Assembly: GCF_001039355.2 (NCBI RefSeq)
Contig: NW_019775748.1
Span: forward strand, 21,389-85,388
Length of the DNA: 64,000 nucleotides
Reading direction: 5' to 3'
From: Lingula anatina
Taxonomy: Eukaryota > Brachiopoda > Lingulata > Lingulida > Lingulidae
How positions within the stretch are numbered: the stretch's first letter is position 1; every line of letters starts with the position of its first letter. The translations under genes were made by a program, and so were the position numbers. Below, one piece after another: positions 1-25,453 of this stretch. The notes under the pieces are model-generated. The model had not been told where the DNA came from, did not search any database, and saw only the letters and a program-made list of their open reading frames with translations.

Positions 1-1352
1 AATGACCCATAGAGAGCAATTCATTTTTACATAAATTACAGATAGAATCCTTCACCTAAAAGAAAATATTCAATTAAACTACACATGGCAAATAAATTTC
101 CATTTGAAAATAAAATGCACCAGCAAAGTATTTCCATAACAAATCAAAAATATTATCCAAAGAGAATTTAACAGTTTGATAAGGAATTATCATCATAATT
201 TTGCACCTAAGATTGTTTCATAGCCTTCAGTTCAGTTTAGAAGAGAATATAAAAGCTTTACCTTGGATAGATGGTGGTGGTGGTGGCACGTGCTGCCACC
301 TTTTGCATAAACTATGCAAAAAAGATAGGCAGGGGGAAAAAATGTGACAGTCAGGTGCTGCCACCTACAGTGCAAATTGTACTATCTCCAGGCTCTACGA
401 ACAAGTAGAATTCTTGAGGTGCGTAATATGCAATATAATTGGATCTGCCATGCAGGAATCTATTTCAATCAAGTAGTTCTAAATATGTTGTATAGTAAGT
501 AAGCAAACCAGATAAAGTTTCTTGCCTATCCATGCACATAATGCACATGGCTAAATTCAAAACAGCTTTGCAACTGTTTTCACACAAATCAATACATGCA
601 GTTGTTATTTATCACCATTTCTAAGAGATATTACTAAAGATGATTGATTTAGAGAAAGCGGGAAAAAAGGCAGAAAATTAAGATCTAAACTAAATTTTAT
701 AATTATATTATAGCTGAATTTATTAGAGGTGAAAACAAGGCCTACATTACTCTCTATGTAGGGTAACAAGACATGTCTGCAAAGCTAGTATACTTTTTTA
801 CAACTTCTACCTATCTATAGAAACAATTTGAGGTACTTTGCTAAAAGGCACTACATTATTCAAGTGGGTGAAAATCTCATGCTGGGAGAGAAAAATCACA
901 TGCACAAAGGCTACATGCTAGCTGATATAAACAAGCAGTACAAATATAGTGAAGTTTATTGCAGCTTATACACCAGAGACACCTGGTGGTAATGTATAAA
1001 TATACATAATATAATATATATCATACAAATTACTGCACATCAAATATGATCTATATAGGCAGGTATTTATATTGGAAACAGCCCATTTAAAAGCATACAT
1101 TGTGTGCATCACATAGTAAAAGCTCATGCAGATACCCTTAACCCAGAGGTGGTTTTCCAATCAACAATTCAACCAAAGGCAACAAGTTTTCCCAAATATC
1201 TGCTAAGCTTACATTATCCTTTTTCTTCCAACCAGCAGCAGTAAATATTGTCACTCCCAGCAGACATTTTAACTATAGTATTTCAAATATATGTACAACA
1301 AAGGAGTGAAAAAAAAAAAAAAAAATGAAAACTGCCCAGTGGGGCACACTAC
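1..1352. other. SCaMC intron / 3' side, no exon identified
   Basis: I see no convincing carrier exon here on the minus strand. A poly-A run lies at about 1309-1325. A minus-strand AATAAA lies at 955-960. A 50-bp segment at 262-311 has splice-like borders but does not match SCaMC. Confidence 0.5.
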
Positions 1353-1469
1353 CTGAAGTAGGATCTTCAACCTATCTATAGGAGCAGTAATTGACCTGGA
1401 CACCATGCCTGCAGCACCTCCGGCCATTAGGTGCCGCCACCATCCACCATGCATATCCATTGGAATAAC
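1353..1469 (-). CDS. SCaMC exon 5b: alternative copy of exon 5 with shortened linker (117 bp, phase 0-0)
   Basis: A second exon encodes [16 protein letters not shown] and [10 protein letters not shown], closely similar to exon 5a but with different codons and a 9-residue lead (VIPMDMHGG) in place of the 23-residue acidic linker. The donor gtagtg and the acceptor after ..gtgtcaag keep phase 0 at both ends, so it can replace exon 5a. The pyrimidine tract before the acceptor is weak. An alternative reading is a first exon for a short isoform without EF-hands, because an in-frame ATG lies at 1481. Both copies hold intact carrier residues, so neither looks like a decayed pseudo-exon. Confidence 0.75.
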
Positions 1470-4400
1470 CTTGACACGCAACGCGTATCAACAGTCATGG
1501 GTTAATATGAAAAAAATAATAAAAAACGGAAGTGCGTTAATTCAACGGCACCAACAAACGGTTCCTGTGCTCACCTGCAGTAGCACCTTTAACCTGTCGA
1601 TGGGGGCTGTGACCGTCCGCGACAACCCCCCTGCAGCACCCCCTGCCACCAGGTGTCGCCACCATACCCCTTCCTGCATTTCCTCTTCCGTGAAATCATC
1701 AGGAACTAATCTGTCTTCACCAAAGTCTATAAACTTGAAGGGAAATAACAAACCTTGCAAATGACTCTCTTTTTTCCATTTAGGCTTTAAAAGGGAGATC
1801 TTTTTGACAGAGTTCAACACTATAATCAAAGGGTAAATTCAGCTTTTCAAATTTTGAATAAATACGTTAGGACTCACTCAAACTAAATTTGCTATTGGAC
1901 AGTCCAGTTTGCATGTCATCTAAAGAATGGACTTACACTGCTTATGTTTTTTACAACAGATTAAGGAGAGACATAGGTCTAGGTGTTCATCAAAATGTGA
2001 GAAAAGGGTTTGAGAAAGATTTCAAATGGTCAAATGTGCCTAGGTGGGGGACAGTGCCAAAATATCAATAAAAATATGGATGGGAAATTCAACATTTAGC
2101 TTACTTGCCAGATGTTAGAGTGAGCCTTAAATAAGATAACTACTTAATTTTGCACCGTTCTGAAATAAAACAAGCAAAATTTGAACAAATGTAGGAAAGA
2201 GAAGCATTTTAAAAGTAGATAAGTGAAAGAAAATCCTGTTTCTCCTGAAAAAGTATATATCACCAAAAAATTCAGTGAGACTTATCTTCCTGAATATACT
2301 ATTTATAACAAAAGTTTCATACAATACTGAGACCAAATACAAGTAATACAACTACGTATATGATATTAAAATATTAAATTTTAACAAAACCTACCATTTT
2401 TAATTTTTCCCTGTTCAATCTCAACAAAAATAAAGCCACTACATAAGAAGAAGAGTCAAAATAATCAAGTCCTATCTCCATTCCGTCCATGCTGTATGCT
2501 GTTCAGTGCGTACTAACATGTGAATGGAGTGTGACCTACTTTTTTGTGTGGGAGAGGCATGATAACTGACTGACGTCACTAAAGTATGAGGATATCTCTC
2601 CTAAAAATAGCATTTCCATGAAGTCATAGTTTCCGGTTAGTACTGGGTATCTGTGTCACGGTGACTTAATTCTTTTTACTTATCTACGTCAGCACTGTAC
2701 TGGTTGTGGACATTAATAAAATACTGAATCTGAGACTGTAAATGACCTTTATAGACAGGTAAACAAATCTATTTGTTCAATACACATAATACATGGTTTA
2801 TAAAGGATTATGCCTCATTTAACAACTGGATAAAAGGGAAATATTGATAGTCACTGTCACCAGAAAGAGAATGATCAAAATGTTAACATCTCATAGCAGT
2901 TTAACATATGATACATATTAAGATCTTAACATTGCCCTAATTCAGTAAAATAATACACTTTATCTGTTTAATCAGCAGCAACAAAACAATGTTTTCAATT
3001 ATGAAAAAAATCACTTTAAGGTGCTGTTTTTCTCTGAAAAATTATGTATTCCAAATTCCAAAGATATTTATGGATCAAGGTTATTTTGATATCTGATATT
3101 CTGTATCAAGAATTAAATGTCATATTTGTCATCAAAACATGTTTAGCAACTCTGGGGTTCAACTTTTTGTTGAAGGAATGCAACTTAACCTGAATTTCCA
3201 CTGACTGAAAACAGGGACCAAGTTTAGGTTACAGTGCGTGCCTGTATAAGAGAAGGAGTTCCAGACATGCTGGAAATTTTTAAACAGTTACAGACCTGTA
3301 GGAATGAAAAATTTGCTGGACCAAAGACCTGTTTGCCAGACTGACAAATTCTTAAATGGCTGCTCTTAAAACTATTACTGGTTCTTTGGACCGACTGAGC
3401 AGAATTTTCACTGATCCTAGCTATCTATTGTATCTATCAGATATGACCAGCAGGACATGGATAATTTCAACATTTCTGAATTAAGCACTGTAAATGATTT
3501 TCTAAACCTTCAAGAAGTTGTGCTCATGTCAATAATACCTACCCCGTGTCTCCAGTAGTGTACGATATCATGAAGGTCCGAGTTTGGATGAAAGGTTAAG
3601 TAATCTCTCCATTCATCCCAGTTGATTTTTAGGGTTTTGTCCTTGTCCATCCTGAAATATGACCATATATATTCTCTTGTGACCATGCAGCTCACCAACA
3701 GCATTCTCAATGATACAAACACAAGTTTCCTTATTGAATTTTGCCAGGCTGGATTGAAAATACCTTTCTATGATTTTGGATGGTAAAAAATTGAGCTTTG
3801 TTCAGATTTTTTTTTCATTTTAGCAGCATCCTCACCAGGACTTTTGCTGCCATAAATGTCTTGGTGTAAAATGGCCTGAAAATTATCAGTTTTGTTTTCT
3901 TATTGTTTTCCTTGACAGTAACAGGCAAAGCACTTGAGACATGCATTTTTCTTTTACTTTTAAAAATTCAAGAAAAATGCAATGTGAAATAAAAATAATA
4001 TAATTATGAGGTCTTGCAACTGAAGCATAAAAGTACTTTTAAACTTTATTCTCTAAGCAGCACTGAACCTATAGCAGTTAGTATTTCCTGCATCTAAGAA
4101 CTAATTTATCATCTTTCAAGGTGCCAGCTGCAAATATGTAGCATTATACCAATGTAGCCCAAAAATGCATAAAAGCTTTTATTCTTCAGCATGTCAATAT
4201 GATAAGTAATGACTGCCTACCTGTGCAGTAACTTCATGGCCTCCTCCCTGTCTATATGAATGCCTAGTTTTCTGAATGATGCTTGAATCTCATGGGAGTC
4301 TATTACACCTAATATATATAAAAAAAAACAAATGATTAAAATTAACTTTTTTAATAATGATGAAACTTCAGATAGAAACTGAATGATTCAATGTCATGGA

Positions 4401-7400
4401 TTTGTAGCCCTTTTCACATCCAGTGATATATGTTAATCTGGACCAGTTCACTTTTAATGTTAAAAGCCTAACTATTGTGTATGGAAGTCACCTAAATGGA
4501 ACATTTGAGCATGACACAACCAACTAGCCAACTTAACTAAACAACAAAAGGCATATTTGTGGATAACTTATGAAAAGGATACAAAAAATGTAGACTGATT
4601 TGCATGTTAGGACCTCTAAAAGTATACCTGTACAGACTGGATAAGTTAAATACTGCCTGAGGTAAGAAGGGCCTGGGAGTACAAACAGAAGTACATGGCA
4701 GAGGGTAGAGGTAGGTGCAGGTTGTTAACTTACAGAACCTGATAGTACTAGCACACCTGTACTGGCTGGCCAGCTGCCTGACTACTGATGTACTAGCATA
4801 GTCTTTCAGAACTTAACATTTGTAAATGAGAAAATTAATTGTCAAGCAAAAACACAATATAAATAGAATAAAATAAAAAGAAATAAAAATATGGTTGGGA
4901 TTCCAAGCTATTGCTGCTAACAAAAAGACGTACTGACAGACAGATTGACTGAGAGATGGATGAAAAAAAAATATGACAGACTATCAGACCTAAAACTCCA
5001 GCAGCCCAAAAGACCCCTATATCTGAAAAATACTCGACTGTTACAGCATTCCCGAAAGAGTGCAATTTGGTTGCCTAAGCAACAATTTCATCCATTAATG
5101 CCTCCCTCAAGCACTTGCAGAATACACATAGATTTAACTGGAAAATTAGTGTCTGGCCAACTGTCATATTGATCTAGAAACAGACTCCACATGGGTACAC
5201 GGACACAGTTGTTTAATTCATTAAAAGACTTGTTGCAGATGATGGAAGTAAAATAACGTTGAGATGAAAGGTTGAGTAGGGCATATCCATCTTGAACACA
5301 CAAAACAACCTTTGCAATGTTAACAACCCATAGATTTTCCTTCTCTGCTGCTGGGAGTCTGCCTAGACAAGTCAGCAATCGCAATCTGGATACATTCCAT
5401 GCAAACATAGACTATGTATTAGTGCAGCTGAGAATTCGGGTGATTCCCAGCAATAATGGATAACTTAGCAATTCCCATGTTGATAAAACTGAACAAGAGC
5501 TAGCTCACTTTGCAAGAGGTATAGTTTTTTTGTTTTGATCAATCAGACCAACATAAAAGCTAACTGGTCCTATATGTTCTAATACATGCGGACTAAAATA
5601 CACAAAGTATATTTATAATACGAACTGTAGCATGATTTTATAATATAGTAGGCCAGCATGATTTCATATTATAGTAGGCCAGCAATCAGATAAAATACCA
5701 TATTTTTATTATTAACAATGACACAGAGGCAGAAGACGACCTTTTTTAAATTTTAAAGATATTGCCACCAACACAGCTCTATATAGCCTTGTTTAATTCA
5801 TTTATATATATATATATATATCTGTACTTCCGCATCAAACTGGAAGACCTTTATCTCTGATGACCAATGAAATATTTCACTGCAGTGACCTTAGCATCAC
5901 TGCATGATCATGTGCTACAAGATAATGCACCAATGACCTGTGAGTTATCATTTCTGAGGTCACCTTAACACTTTATATAATAGTTTATGTTACTCAAATA
6001 AATATTTGACTTTGAATTCTGACAATAAATTTATAATTTTACTGGCATATTTATCACTAATTTGTAAACAAGGAAGAGTCATTTTGTAAAAAAGGTTGTG
6101 ACAAAGCATGCATATTTCAGGTCCTGGATACAGAAAAAGTGGTGAACATAGTGCCTTCAACACGAGTTCAAATCAGGTCAGGAACAAGTACACAGTTTAT
6201 AATTCCAGGCACTAGATTGAAATTACTGCAATATACCACGTTGAAACTTTTCATTTGTAAATAAACAAGATAATCATGTTTCTATATGCTATTCAGCACA
6301 AGTAATATGCAATAAATGACTGATTTCAAATTTTGAGAACTAAACACAACTTTATAAATTTTATATAAACTAGATGACAAGCTTGCTGGAATTCATGCAG
6401 CAACCACTACTTTTGGCAAAATACACAAGAAAAAGATTTTATCATATTCACCATCTTATTACTCATTAATTTGATGAAAATTTTCTTGTTACATGTACAA
6501 TCACTTAGTTTTAAAATGCATATTCTGGACATTGAAGGAGAAAGTTTAGTATGACAGGCATTAGGAGTTGCATACCCTCCATAGTGTAATTCCCAGGGTT
6601 TGTGTATCTTGATATAAATTAGTATTCTAACTACAAAGGCAAATATCACTCCGCAATCAATATGCCATATAACCCTTTATCTACAGAGGAAATGAAAAGC
6701 AGAGTTGAGATAAAGCTTCTTACTAAGATCAATACAAAAATATGTCAGGTACATAGATCTACAAGTTGGGGTAAGCAACAGTTACTATATGACATTTCTG
6801 GCACAGATCTTCCTTATATTTTGAAATTAGCATTATCTCCACCAAGGTAAATCATCTTCAACTTTTGGGGAAGATTATAATGGTAAATTAAACGTACCTA
6901 CTACATACACCAAGAAATAAGTCGGTGTCACACCGAAGTTTGTTACTGTTGGACAAATCTGTAGTTCGTGGATTTGAAGGTGAGAGCAAGAAAATTCCAA
7001 GGTTTTACCCCATTCATTCCCTGCACATAACAATGCCCACCGTGTATTTGACATTCCAAGCCTGTAGTATACAGTTATGCCATCTTAACAATACAGGATC
7101 TGGGCTATCAAACTCTCCTTTGTTGCAGGTATCATGACTTTAGCAGTTAGTTTGCTAAAGGTAAACAGCCAACATTGATTATGGATTAAAATTTCATGCT
7201 GAAACTTGTAGGTATTTTCTTTACAAGAATCAAACAAGTATTTGTCATGTACTACTAATAGACAATTTCTTCCCTGCCTATGTGACACTTTTGAATCTTG
7301 TGACATTAACTCTCTTGTACTCAAAGTATACATGAGATTGATATGGAACTTACTGGCATAAAATTTAAATTTGGGACCTTGAAAAAATGAGTATTAATCT

Positions 7401-8736
7401 GCCAGCCTAATAAATCTGCATAGTAAGTACTGGAACTAGTGCAATTAAGGCTGGTGAAAAAACACTTTGGAATTCTACTTCCTGAATACCTTGGTAAAAT
7501 GTTCAATGGTATAATATAAATTGCATCATACTGAAAAGACATAAATCTTTAGATACTGGTGCATAATTCATACACAAGAACATCCTACAACAGCCTTAGG
7601 GGACATGACTCTGAAGTCTGTTTAACTGCAAATATTAACTACAATATCAAATATATAAATCAAATGCAAAAAAGATACCAGATAACATGAATGAAAATAA
7701 GAGATAACTTGTGGCTTAGTCATGTTCACTTCAACATCTATCTTGGTAACTTAAGTCTATGAACTACACAAACCTCATACTAGACTATTGCCTATAGTAT
7801 TAGTTACTTGCACATTGTTTGTACCGAATAAGTAGTAATATGGATGACAGTTGGATGAGCAATGAGTGAAATATTATAACACTTACAGCACACTGTTTTA
7901 TGAGCAATACTATAACAATACTGATTTCTGGCTATACAACTACATTACAAACCACTTACCATCTCTGTTTTCATCTAACTTGTGGAAAGCCAATTTGAGT
8001 TCCTTTTCATGTTCTGAGAGATAGCGGACAAACTCTTTGAATGTAATGTGACCATCTTTATCTAAGTCCGTTCTGTCAAATATTTTCTAAAATGCAAAAT
8101 TACAAATTAAACATTTACATTTAAATTTTAACATAAATAATATAATACATTATAATTTATAATTGACTGCTTTCAAAATAACAATAGAACTACTTGATAT
8201 TTAATAATGATAATACATCATTGACAAATAGTATGCATATATACACTGTTTTCTCATCTGATCTGATCATCATTCAAAGACAGGCCTCATTTTTTGGGCC
8301 CATTAAAAGAAAGAAATGAATGAACTGTCATTCGTATCATACTCAATTAATAATGATTTTCTCAAAACAAAAGTCAGTGAAGCATGACCTCTACAAGGGA
8401 CTACACAGTTCACCATCACATTACTAGAATAAAATTGCCATTATGACGTAGACTGGCGTTTCAGAATCACCAGTTAACAGAAGTGTCACCTCTCCCCGAA
8501 TGTGTTCTGTGAACATTCCGTGTTAACAGGTGTTTAAGCTAACCCACCTTGGCGTGATCCTGCACCTGATCCCAAGAGTGTTTTTCGAAAGATTCCATCT
8601 CTCGAAGAGATCGACTGAGGTCTTCAATGTCAACTTTGCCATCTTTGTTAACATCCAACTTTTCAAAGAGCTCGAGATACCTCGTCCCCTCTTCTTCCGA
8701 GACTGATTCCTGCCCCTCGGGGGCAGATGAAGACAT
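1353..8736 (-). CDS. Calcium-binding mitochondrial carrier SCaMC (SLC25A23/24/25-like), 5' part, partial at window edge
   Basis: SCaMC proteins exchange ATP-Mg for phosphate across the inner mitochondrial membrane and are gated by Ca2+ through N-terminal EF-hands. Exons on the minus strand are 8548-8736 (ATG at 8736), 7960-8086, 4221-4308, 3543-3651, then 1575-1733 and/or 1353-1469. All have GT..AG borders, and the first four sum to 513 nt (171 codons, phase 0). Four EF-hand loops are visible: [12 protein letters not shown] (exon 1), [12 protein letters not shown] and DENRDG-VIDSHE (exon 2 into exon 3), and [12 protein letters not shown] (exon 4). Exon 5 then gives the linker, [13 protein letters not shown] and the first carrier signature APIDRLK. 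The remaining carrier repeats must lie before base 1, so the gene is truncated by the window. It shares a 627-bp divergent promoter region with FAM102. The family call is firm; which of the three vertebrate paralogues it matches cannot be told. Confidence 0.93.
1575..1733 (-). CDS. SCaMC exon 5a: linker plus first carrier signature (159 bp, phase 0-0)
   Basis: The acceptor ..cccttcaag and donor gtgagc flank 53 codons beginning [14 protein letters not shown]. The exon continues through [13 protein letters not shown] and ends with the carrier signature [10 protein letters not shown]. This matches the usual SCaMC linker, which is acidic with a PDxFTxEE motif, followed by transmembrane helix 1. 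It follows the exon ending WRHG in frame. This is the canonical version of the duplicated exon pair. Confidence 0.9.
4309..7959. other. SCaMC intron 2, no gene seen
   Basis: AT-rich intron between the exons holding EF-hands 2 and 3. It contains a (TA)n run near 5804-5820 and two adjacent 26-bp copies at 5629-5654 and 5655-5680. Short ORFs here have no recognisable family features. Confidence 0.7.
5629..5680. repeat. Two adjacent 26-bp tandem copies
   Basis: The units at 5629-5654 and 5655-5680 differ at three positions and both end in tagtaggcc. They lie within SCaMC intron 2. Confidence 0.85.
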
Positions 8737-21215
<12,479 letters not shown>

Positions 21216-22140
21216 CACTGCTGACTTTCCACCAGACTCTGGTGTCAGGTGTGTCGCACACAAGGCAGCTGTGGAACTTATGTCACAGAAAGTGGTGACG
21301 GGTAACAGCGTGTGTCAACAAGGACCATACAAGGTACCGTTACAGGTTCAGCCACGCCAATTTCAATACAAACATATCACAAAAAGGTGACTAAAACTGA
21401 TGAAGATGACAGCTGTGTTTGTGTGATGTTAGTCAGATCACTTAGGAGACAAATATACCTGAGGTAGATATTAAAGGCCTTTTATCTGTACCATATGAAT
21501 CCAAGGTCTTTAAAATGTCCCATAAGAGACAGTAGTGACAGGATTGATTTTAATTGTCAACACATCTTGGAGAGGGCTGACACTGGGTTAGAAATGTATC
21601 ATATAAGACATTGGTGACAGGGGACAATTCTCATGCCAACACATCTCTTACAGGACTATGTGGGCAAAAAGACAGGTTCAGATAATTCAGAAATTGCTCA
21701 AAATTTTTTAAACATCTAAATTTAGTTTTGTTTCCTTCCAAGACTGTAAATTTCAAGTATTTATCATTTAAAGTAACTTCCCACTACAAATTTTCTGACA
21801 TAAACCCAACTTGCTTCCCAGTTGTATGAGATAACCATTTTCAATTTATGACATGGTTATTGTTTTATAAATCAGGTTTGTTCAAAAATTGGTGAGTAAT
21901 TACTTTAATGATGTGCTACTATAATGGTAATGCCAGGTATTTTCTATACCGGTCAGCAAATGCAGGATTGTAGCCAACAATTACAATTTACAATTGCCAA
22001 ATATTACAATTTTATATTGGGGGCCCTTTGGACCTTATTACCATGATAACGGCATAGAACCTACAACTTTTGATTTAGAGCAGAGCTCTTGGCTGAAAGG
22101 TACATTTTCTAATCCCTCTACCCCCCCCCCCACTATGTCA

Positions 22141-22917
22141 GTCAGGCATATGACTTTGCAGTCACATTCAAAACCAAACCATGGTCATCTTCATTGTGAA
22201 GGCAGCTGTGTTTTACTGGAAGAACAAACCAGAAGAAAGAAACTCATGCAGCATACTTCTAGGCTTATAAGATAACTTACATGCATCATATGAATAGGAT
22301 ACCTCTTTGTTTATTTAGCCAAGACTTGTCACTCCGAGTGTTAACGAGCTGGCAGTGCCCCTCCTCCACTTGGCATATCCTTACTATTACTGCTTCTGTC
22401 GTCAAAGAGGGAAACATATTCATTAATTAGATAGTTTTCCAATTGACTGTGGAACTCGGGGATGATGGTCAAATACAGAGTAAGCATTGTATGTGAATAT
22501 GAGTAATTTATGNTCCCCCCTCGGCCCCCCCCCCCCCCCCCCATTGTCAGGCATATGACTTTGCAGTCACATTCAAAACCAAACCATGGTCATCTTCATT
22601 GTGAAGGCAGCTGTGCTTTACTGGAAGAACAAACCAGAAGAAAGAAACTCATGCAGCATACTTCTGGGCTTATAAGATAACTTACATGCATCATATGAAT
22701 AGGATACCTCTTTGTTTATTTAGCCAAGACTTGTCACTCTGAGTGTTAACAAGCTGGCAGTGCCCCTCCTCCACCTGGCATATGCTTACTATTACTGCTT
22801 CTGTAGTCAAAGAGGGAAACATATTCATTTATTAGAGAGTTTTCCAATTGACTGTGGAACTCGGGGATGATGGTCAAATACAGAGTAAGCATTGTATGTG
22901 AATATGAGTAATTTATG
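22141..22917. repeat. 405-bp-period direct duplication flanking an N (likely haplotype join)
   Basis: 22141-22512 and 22546-22917 are copies with roughly ten substitutions in 372 bp. Copy 1 ends at the single N (22513), and both copies are preceded by C-runs (about 22123-22133 and 22525-22542). The pattern fits two allelic contig ends placed side by side rather than a real duplication. Confidence 0.85.
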
Positions 22918-23183
22918 TGTTGTCTTGAAAGAGATATAATCACCAGTATGTAGAGAAAGGCCTGCATATTTGTAATGCCAACATATCTGTATAAGTATGA
23001 AGTGATTATTTAAACAATTTTGATGTTTGAGGTTAAATTATAATACAATATTGCATTTACAATTAAAATTCTTTTTGGCACGTTAAAGTTGGGTGGACCT
23101 TTTTTGTGAATATTTTTTTCATTGATTTATCTGTTTCATATTGGAATATTGGTGGTAAAATATTGGAATATTTATGTTGAGCT

Positions 23184-23284
23184 TGTCTGTGTTAGGTTTG
23201 ACTGTGTTAGGTGTGACTGTGTTGGGTGTGATTGTGTTAGGTGTGACTGTGTTGGGTGTGACTGTGTTAGGTGTGATTGTGTAA
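23184..23284. repeat. 16-bp minisatellite, about six units
   Basis: Repeats of ggtgtgactgtgttag with alternating variants (tta/ttg and act/att), so a 32-bp higher-order period is visible. It opens a spurious Cys/Asp-rich reading frame on the plus strand and a TPNTV-rich frame on the minus strand. Confidence 0.9.
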
Positions 23285-23866
23285 CACATAATAGCCAAAT
23301 ACAAGATAACACTGTGAACGTTGGCATTGTGACTGGGATTATAGTACTGCAGTGTGGCTATGTGGTCAGTCCTGGGAAAATTGAATCCTTTTGTAAATTT
23401 GTATCAGCCAAAGTGCTAGCATGCTGTATGGGTTGGGTGATTTTATGAAGTCACAAGTTGGGTTTAAAGATTGCTTTATCTGAACCTCACAGCTGTTGTA
23501 TCTTCCACATTCTCGAGTTTGATAAAGTATTGATGTTAATAGCATTCTGAACTGGTCCATGCTTTTAAAGTTGTTTTTGTACACATCTTCCAATGTTAAG
23601 TAATATATGGAATTCCTAATAATTCCTAAGTGTCATGATGTTGTAATTCAAATATATAAGAATAATGGGTGAGATCAATTAAGTTTGTAAGAAATTGCAG
23701 CAACAATTGCTTTGTAAGCTCACTTAAAGCAATAATAACTCTTCGTTTCGACCAAAAAATGAATTTTCCTGGAGTAAACAACAATTTTCCCATACTTACC
23801 AATGGTTAATGAATCCATTTTTACATTCAAAGTTAGTCCCTGGTTTTTTTCTAAAAAGTTTGGTTT

Positions 23867-23898
23867 TTTGTTAAAATCTCTTAAGAGATTTTAACAAA
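23867..23898. repeat. 32-bp perfect palindrome, centre TTAA
   Basis: The 16-bp arms are exact reverse complements and meet at 23882/23883 within TCTCTTAAGAGA. It lies in the FAM102 3' region, where the RNA would form a 16-bp stem with no spacer. Confidence 0.93.
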
Positions 23899-25447
23899 GT
23901 ATAGACATCAATGGAGGTCACGTGGTCTAAAGACAAGTTCAAATATCAGAATAAAAGCTATAGCTGCTGTTTTTGTTGTAAAACAGAATATATTATATTT
24001 CTGTGAGTTATTCACAAGGTTTTTATTGTGAAATATAGGTCTCATACAAAGAGTTATTATGCCTTTAAATGATATTTTTTATGTTAGGAAAACTTTTGAT
24101 GACGTGGACTTTTTCTGCTGTATGTGATAAGGCTTAAAGTTAATTTGACCCTATTTTTTCAGTTAAGACAATAAAAAGTGATAATATTTTAAAAAGAAAG
24201 CATGTATAAATAATGAGTCTTATGTACAATATATTGGGTCAGTATGTAAATGTATTTTTGAGAAAGGTGCAATATGCAGCATTGCATTTGTTTTCAACCA
24301 CATTTTTAAACTCTAAAAGTCCATCACAACCACCAAGCATCAGAGCTTTGATTTTATCTTTCAGTTTAAGATTTTATGCCCTATTTTAAATTCATTTGAA
24401 TAGTTTCAACTCATGATCAGTATTTTGGCTTTTGGTCCTTATGAGAGCCAAAATGAGAAAACTGTTAACAATTGTAAAGTGACCATATTTTAATTTGACT
24501 TGAATTTTTAAATATTAATTTGGTGAGATATATGGAATAAGTTGAATTAAATAAAAACAATGGGATTCTGTCATGCTCTAAAGCATACCAGTGCAAAAAT
24601 AAGCATTGAACTACATATTTCTGTAAGAAATAAGTGTAATACTGAAGCTGCTCAAAAAAGCTTCTCTTATACTACTAAAGGATGTAGCTTGTTAGTTCAA
24701 TAAATATGTGAAAGGTTAGTATTCTCTGTAACAAAGTCAACTGTTGTCAATCTCTGTTTTAACATATATTGTGTATTAAAGATTAAGATTTCATCCTTTG
24801 ACATGCTTGATCTTTTTTTTTTAATGAAAATGTTCCTCAAACGGGGAAGAGCTGCACAATGTAAGACTGAAAAACTTTATGCAACATAAGGTTCTAGTGG
24901 CTCTACCGGTATGTATCTATAACTGCATATTGTGAATGCACAACTATCTCTGAGCAGAACTAGAATACTAGCTATGTTTTAAGATGGGTAAGGTAGCTTT
25001 TGGTAACAAGAGGAATATTCAAATCAGACATGTTTGAAATGGAAAATAGATCATCACTCTGTTTTCATTGCCCTCAGTGAATGTCTATATAAAGGATAGA
25101 ATTATTTAGAAAGGAGCAACAATGTATGCTATGCTGTGTTTCTTTGTCTGAGTATAAGTGTTCCTCTAATCTAAATGCTGTAACTCAAAACGCCTTAAAT
25201 GGGTTTTTAAGTGTTGAATTTGATTGAAGTTAGTTATAAAACCATGCACACAGCTCTTTTATTTGAATCTGTGGAGAAGTTTTGTACACATCTTTATGCT
25301 TTTATCAATATGGGTAAGCCCATTTCTGAATAAAAGGAGAAAATTGTGATACTATCTCTTGTTGAGTTATTAACCTTGTGGACAGAAATTAAATTAAGGA
25401 AGATTAAAAAATAATAAGACACATTGTAATTTTGTGCTTACAAAACA

Positions 25448-25453
25448 TTTATT
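25448..25453 (-). terminator. Candidate polyadenylation signal of the M6PR-like gene
   Basis: AATAAA on the minus strand (tttatt on plus), about 1050 bp after the stop codon. It implies a 3' UTR of about 1 kb over 25440-26505. Confidence 0.5.

Larger units (their letters stand above)
21216..25350 (+). other. FAM102 3' UTR / downstream region, convergent with the next gene
   Basis: No coding signal was found. AATAAA at 25329-25334 on the plus strand could end a long FAM102 3' UTR. It lies about 115 bp from a minus-strand AATAAA (25448-25453) that suits the facing M6PR-like gene, so the two transcripts would converge here. Earlier AATAAA copies occur near 24549 and 24701. Included are the 22141-22917 duplication, a 16-bp minisatellite and a 32-bp perfect palindrome. 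Confidence 0.5.

Noticed and set aside
262-311. 50-bp minus-strand segment with splice-like borders (tgcatag| ... ccaag|gtaaag) reading FMQKVAARATTTTIYP
   Set aside because: Its length is not a multiple of three and the sequence does not match SCaMC at this point. A nearby repeat of gtgctgccacc suggests low-complexity origin.
1147-1275. 43-codon minus-strand open stretch ending KPPLG stop, followed by AATAAA at 955-960, resembling an alternative last exon
   Set aside because: Short, no family match, and an ORF of this length is expected by chance. It would give a truncated carrier.
22341-22967. Paired similar minus-strand ORFs ending in a Gly-rich start
   Set aside because: They are the two copies of the N-flanked duplication plus poly-C tracts; not coding.
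23122-23448. Cys/Asp-rich ORF (repeated CVRCD / CVGCD units)
   Set aside because: Produced by the 16-bp minisatellite; no start context, no family, and it lies in the FAM102 3' region.
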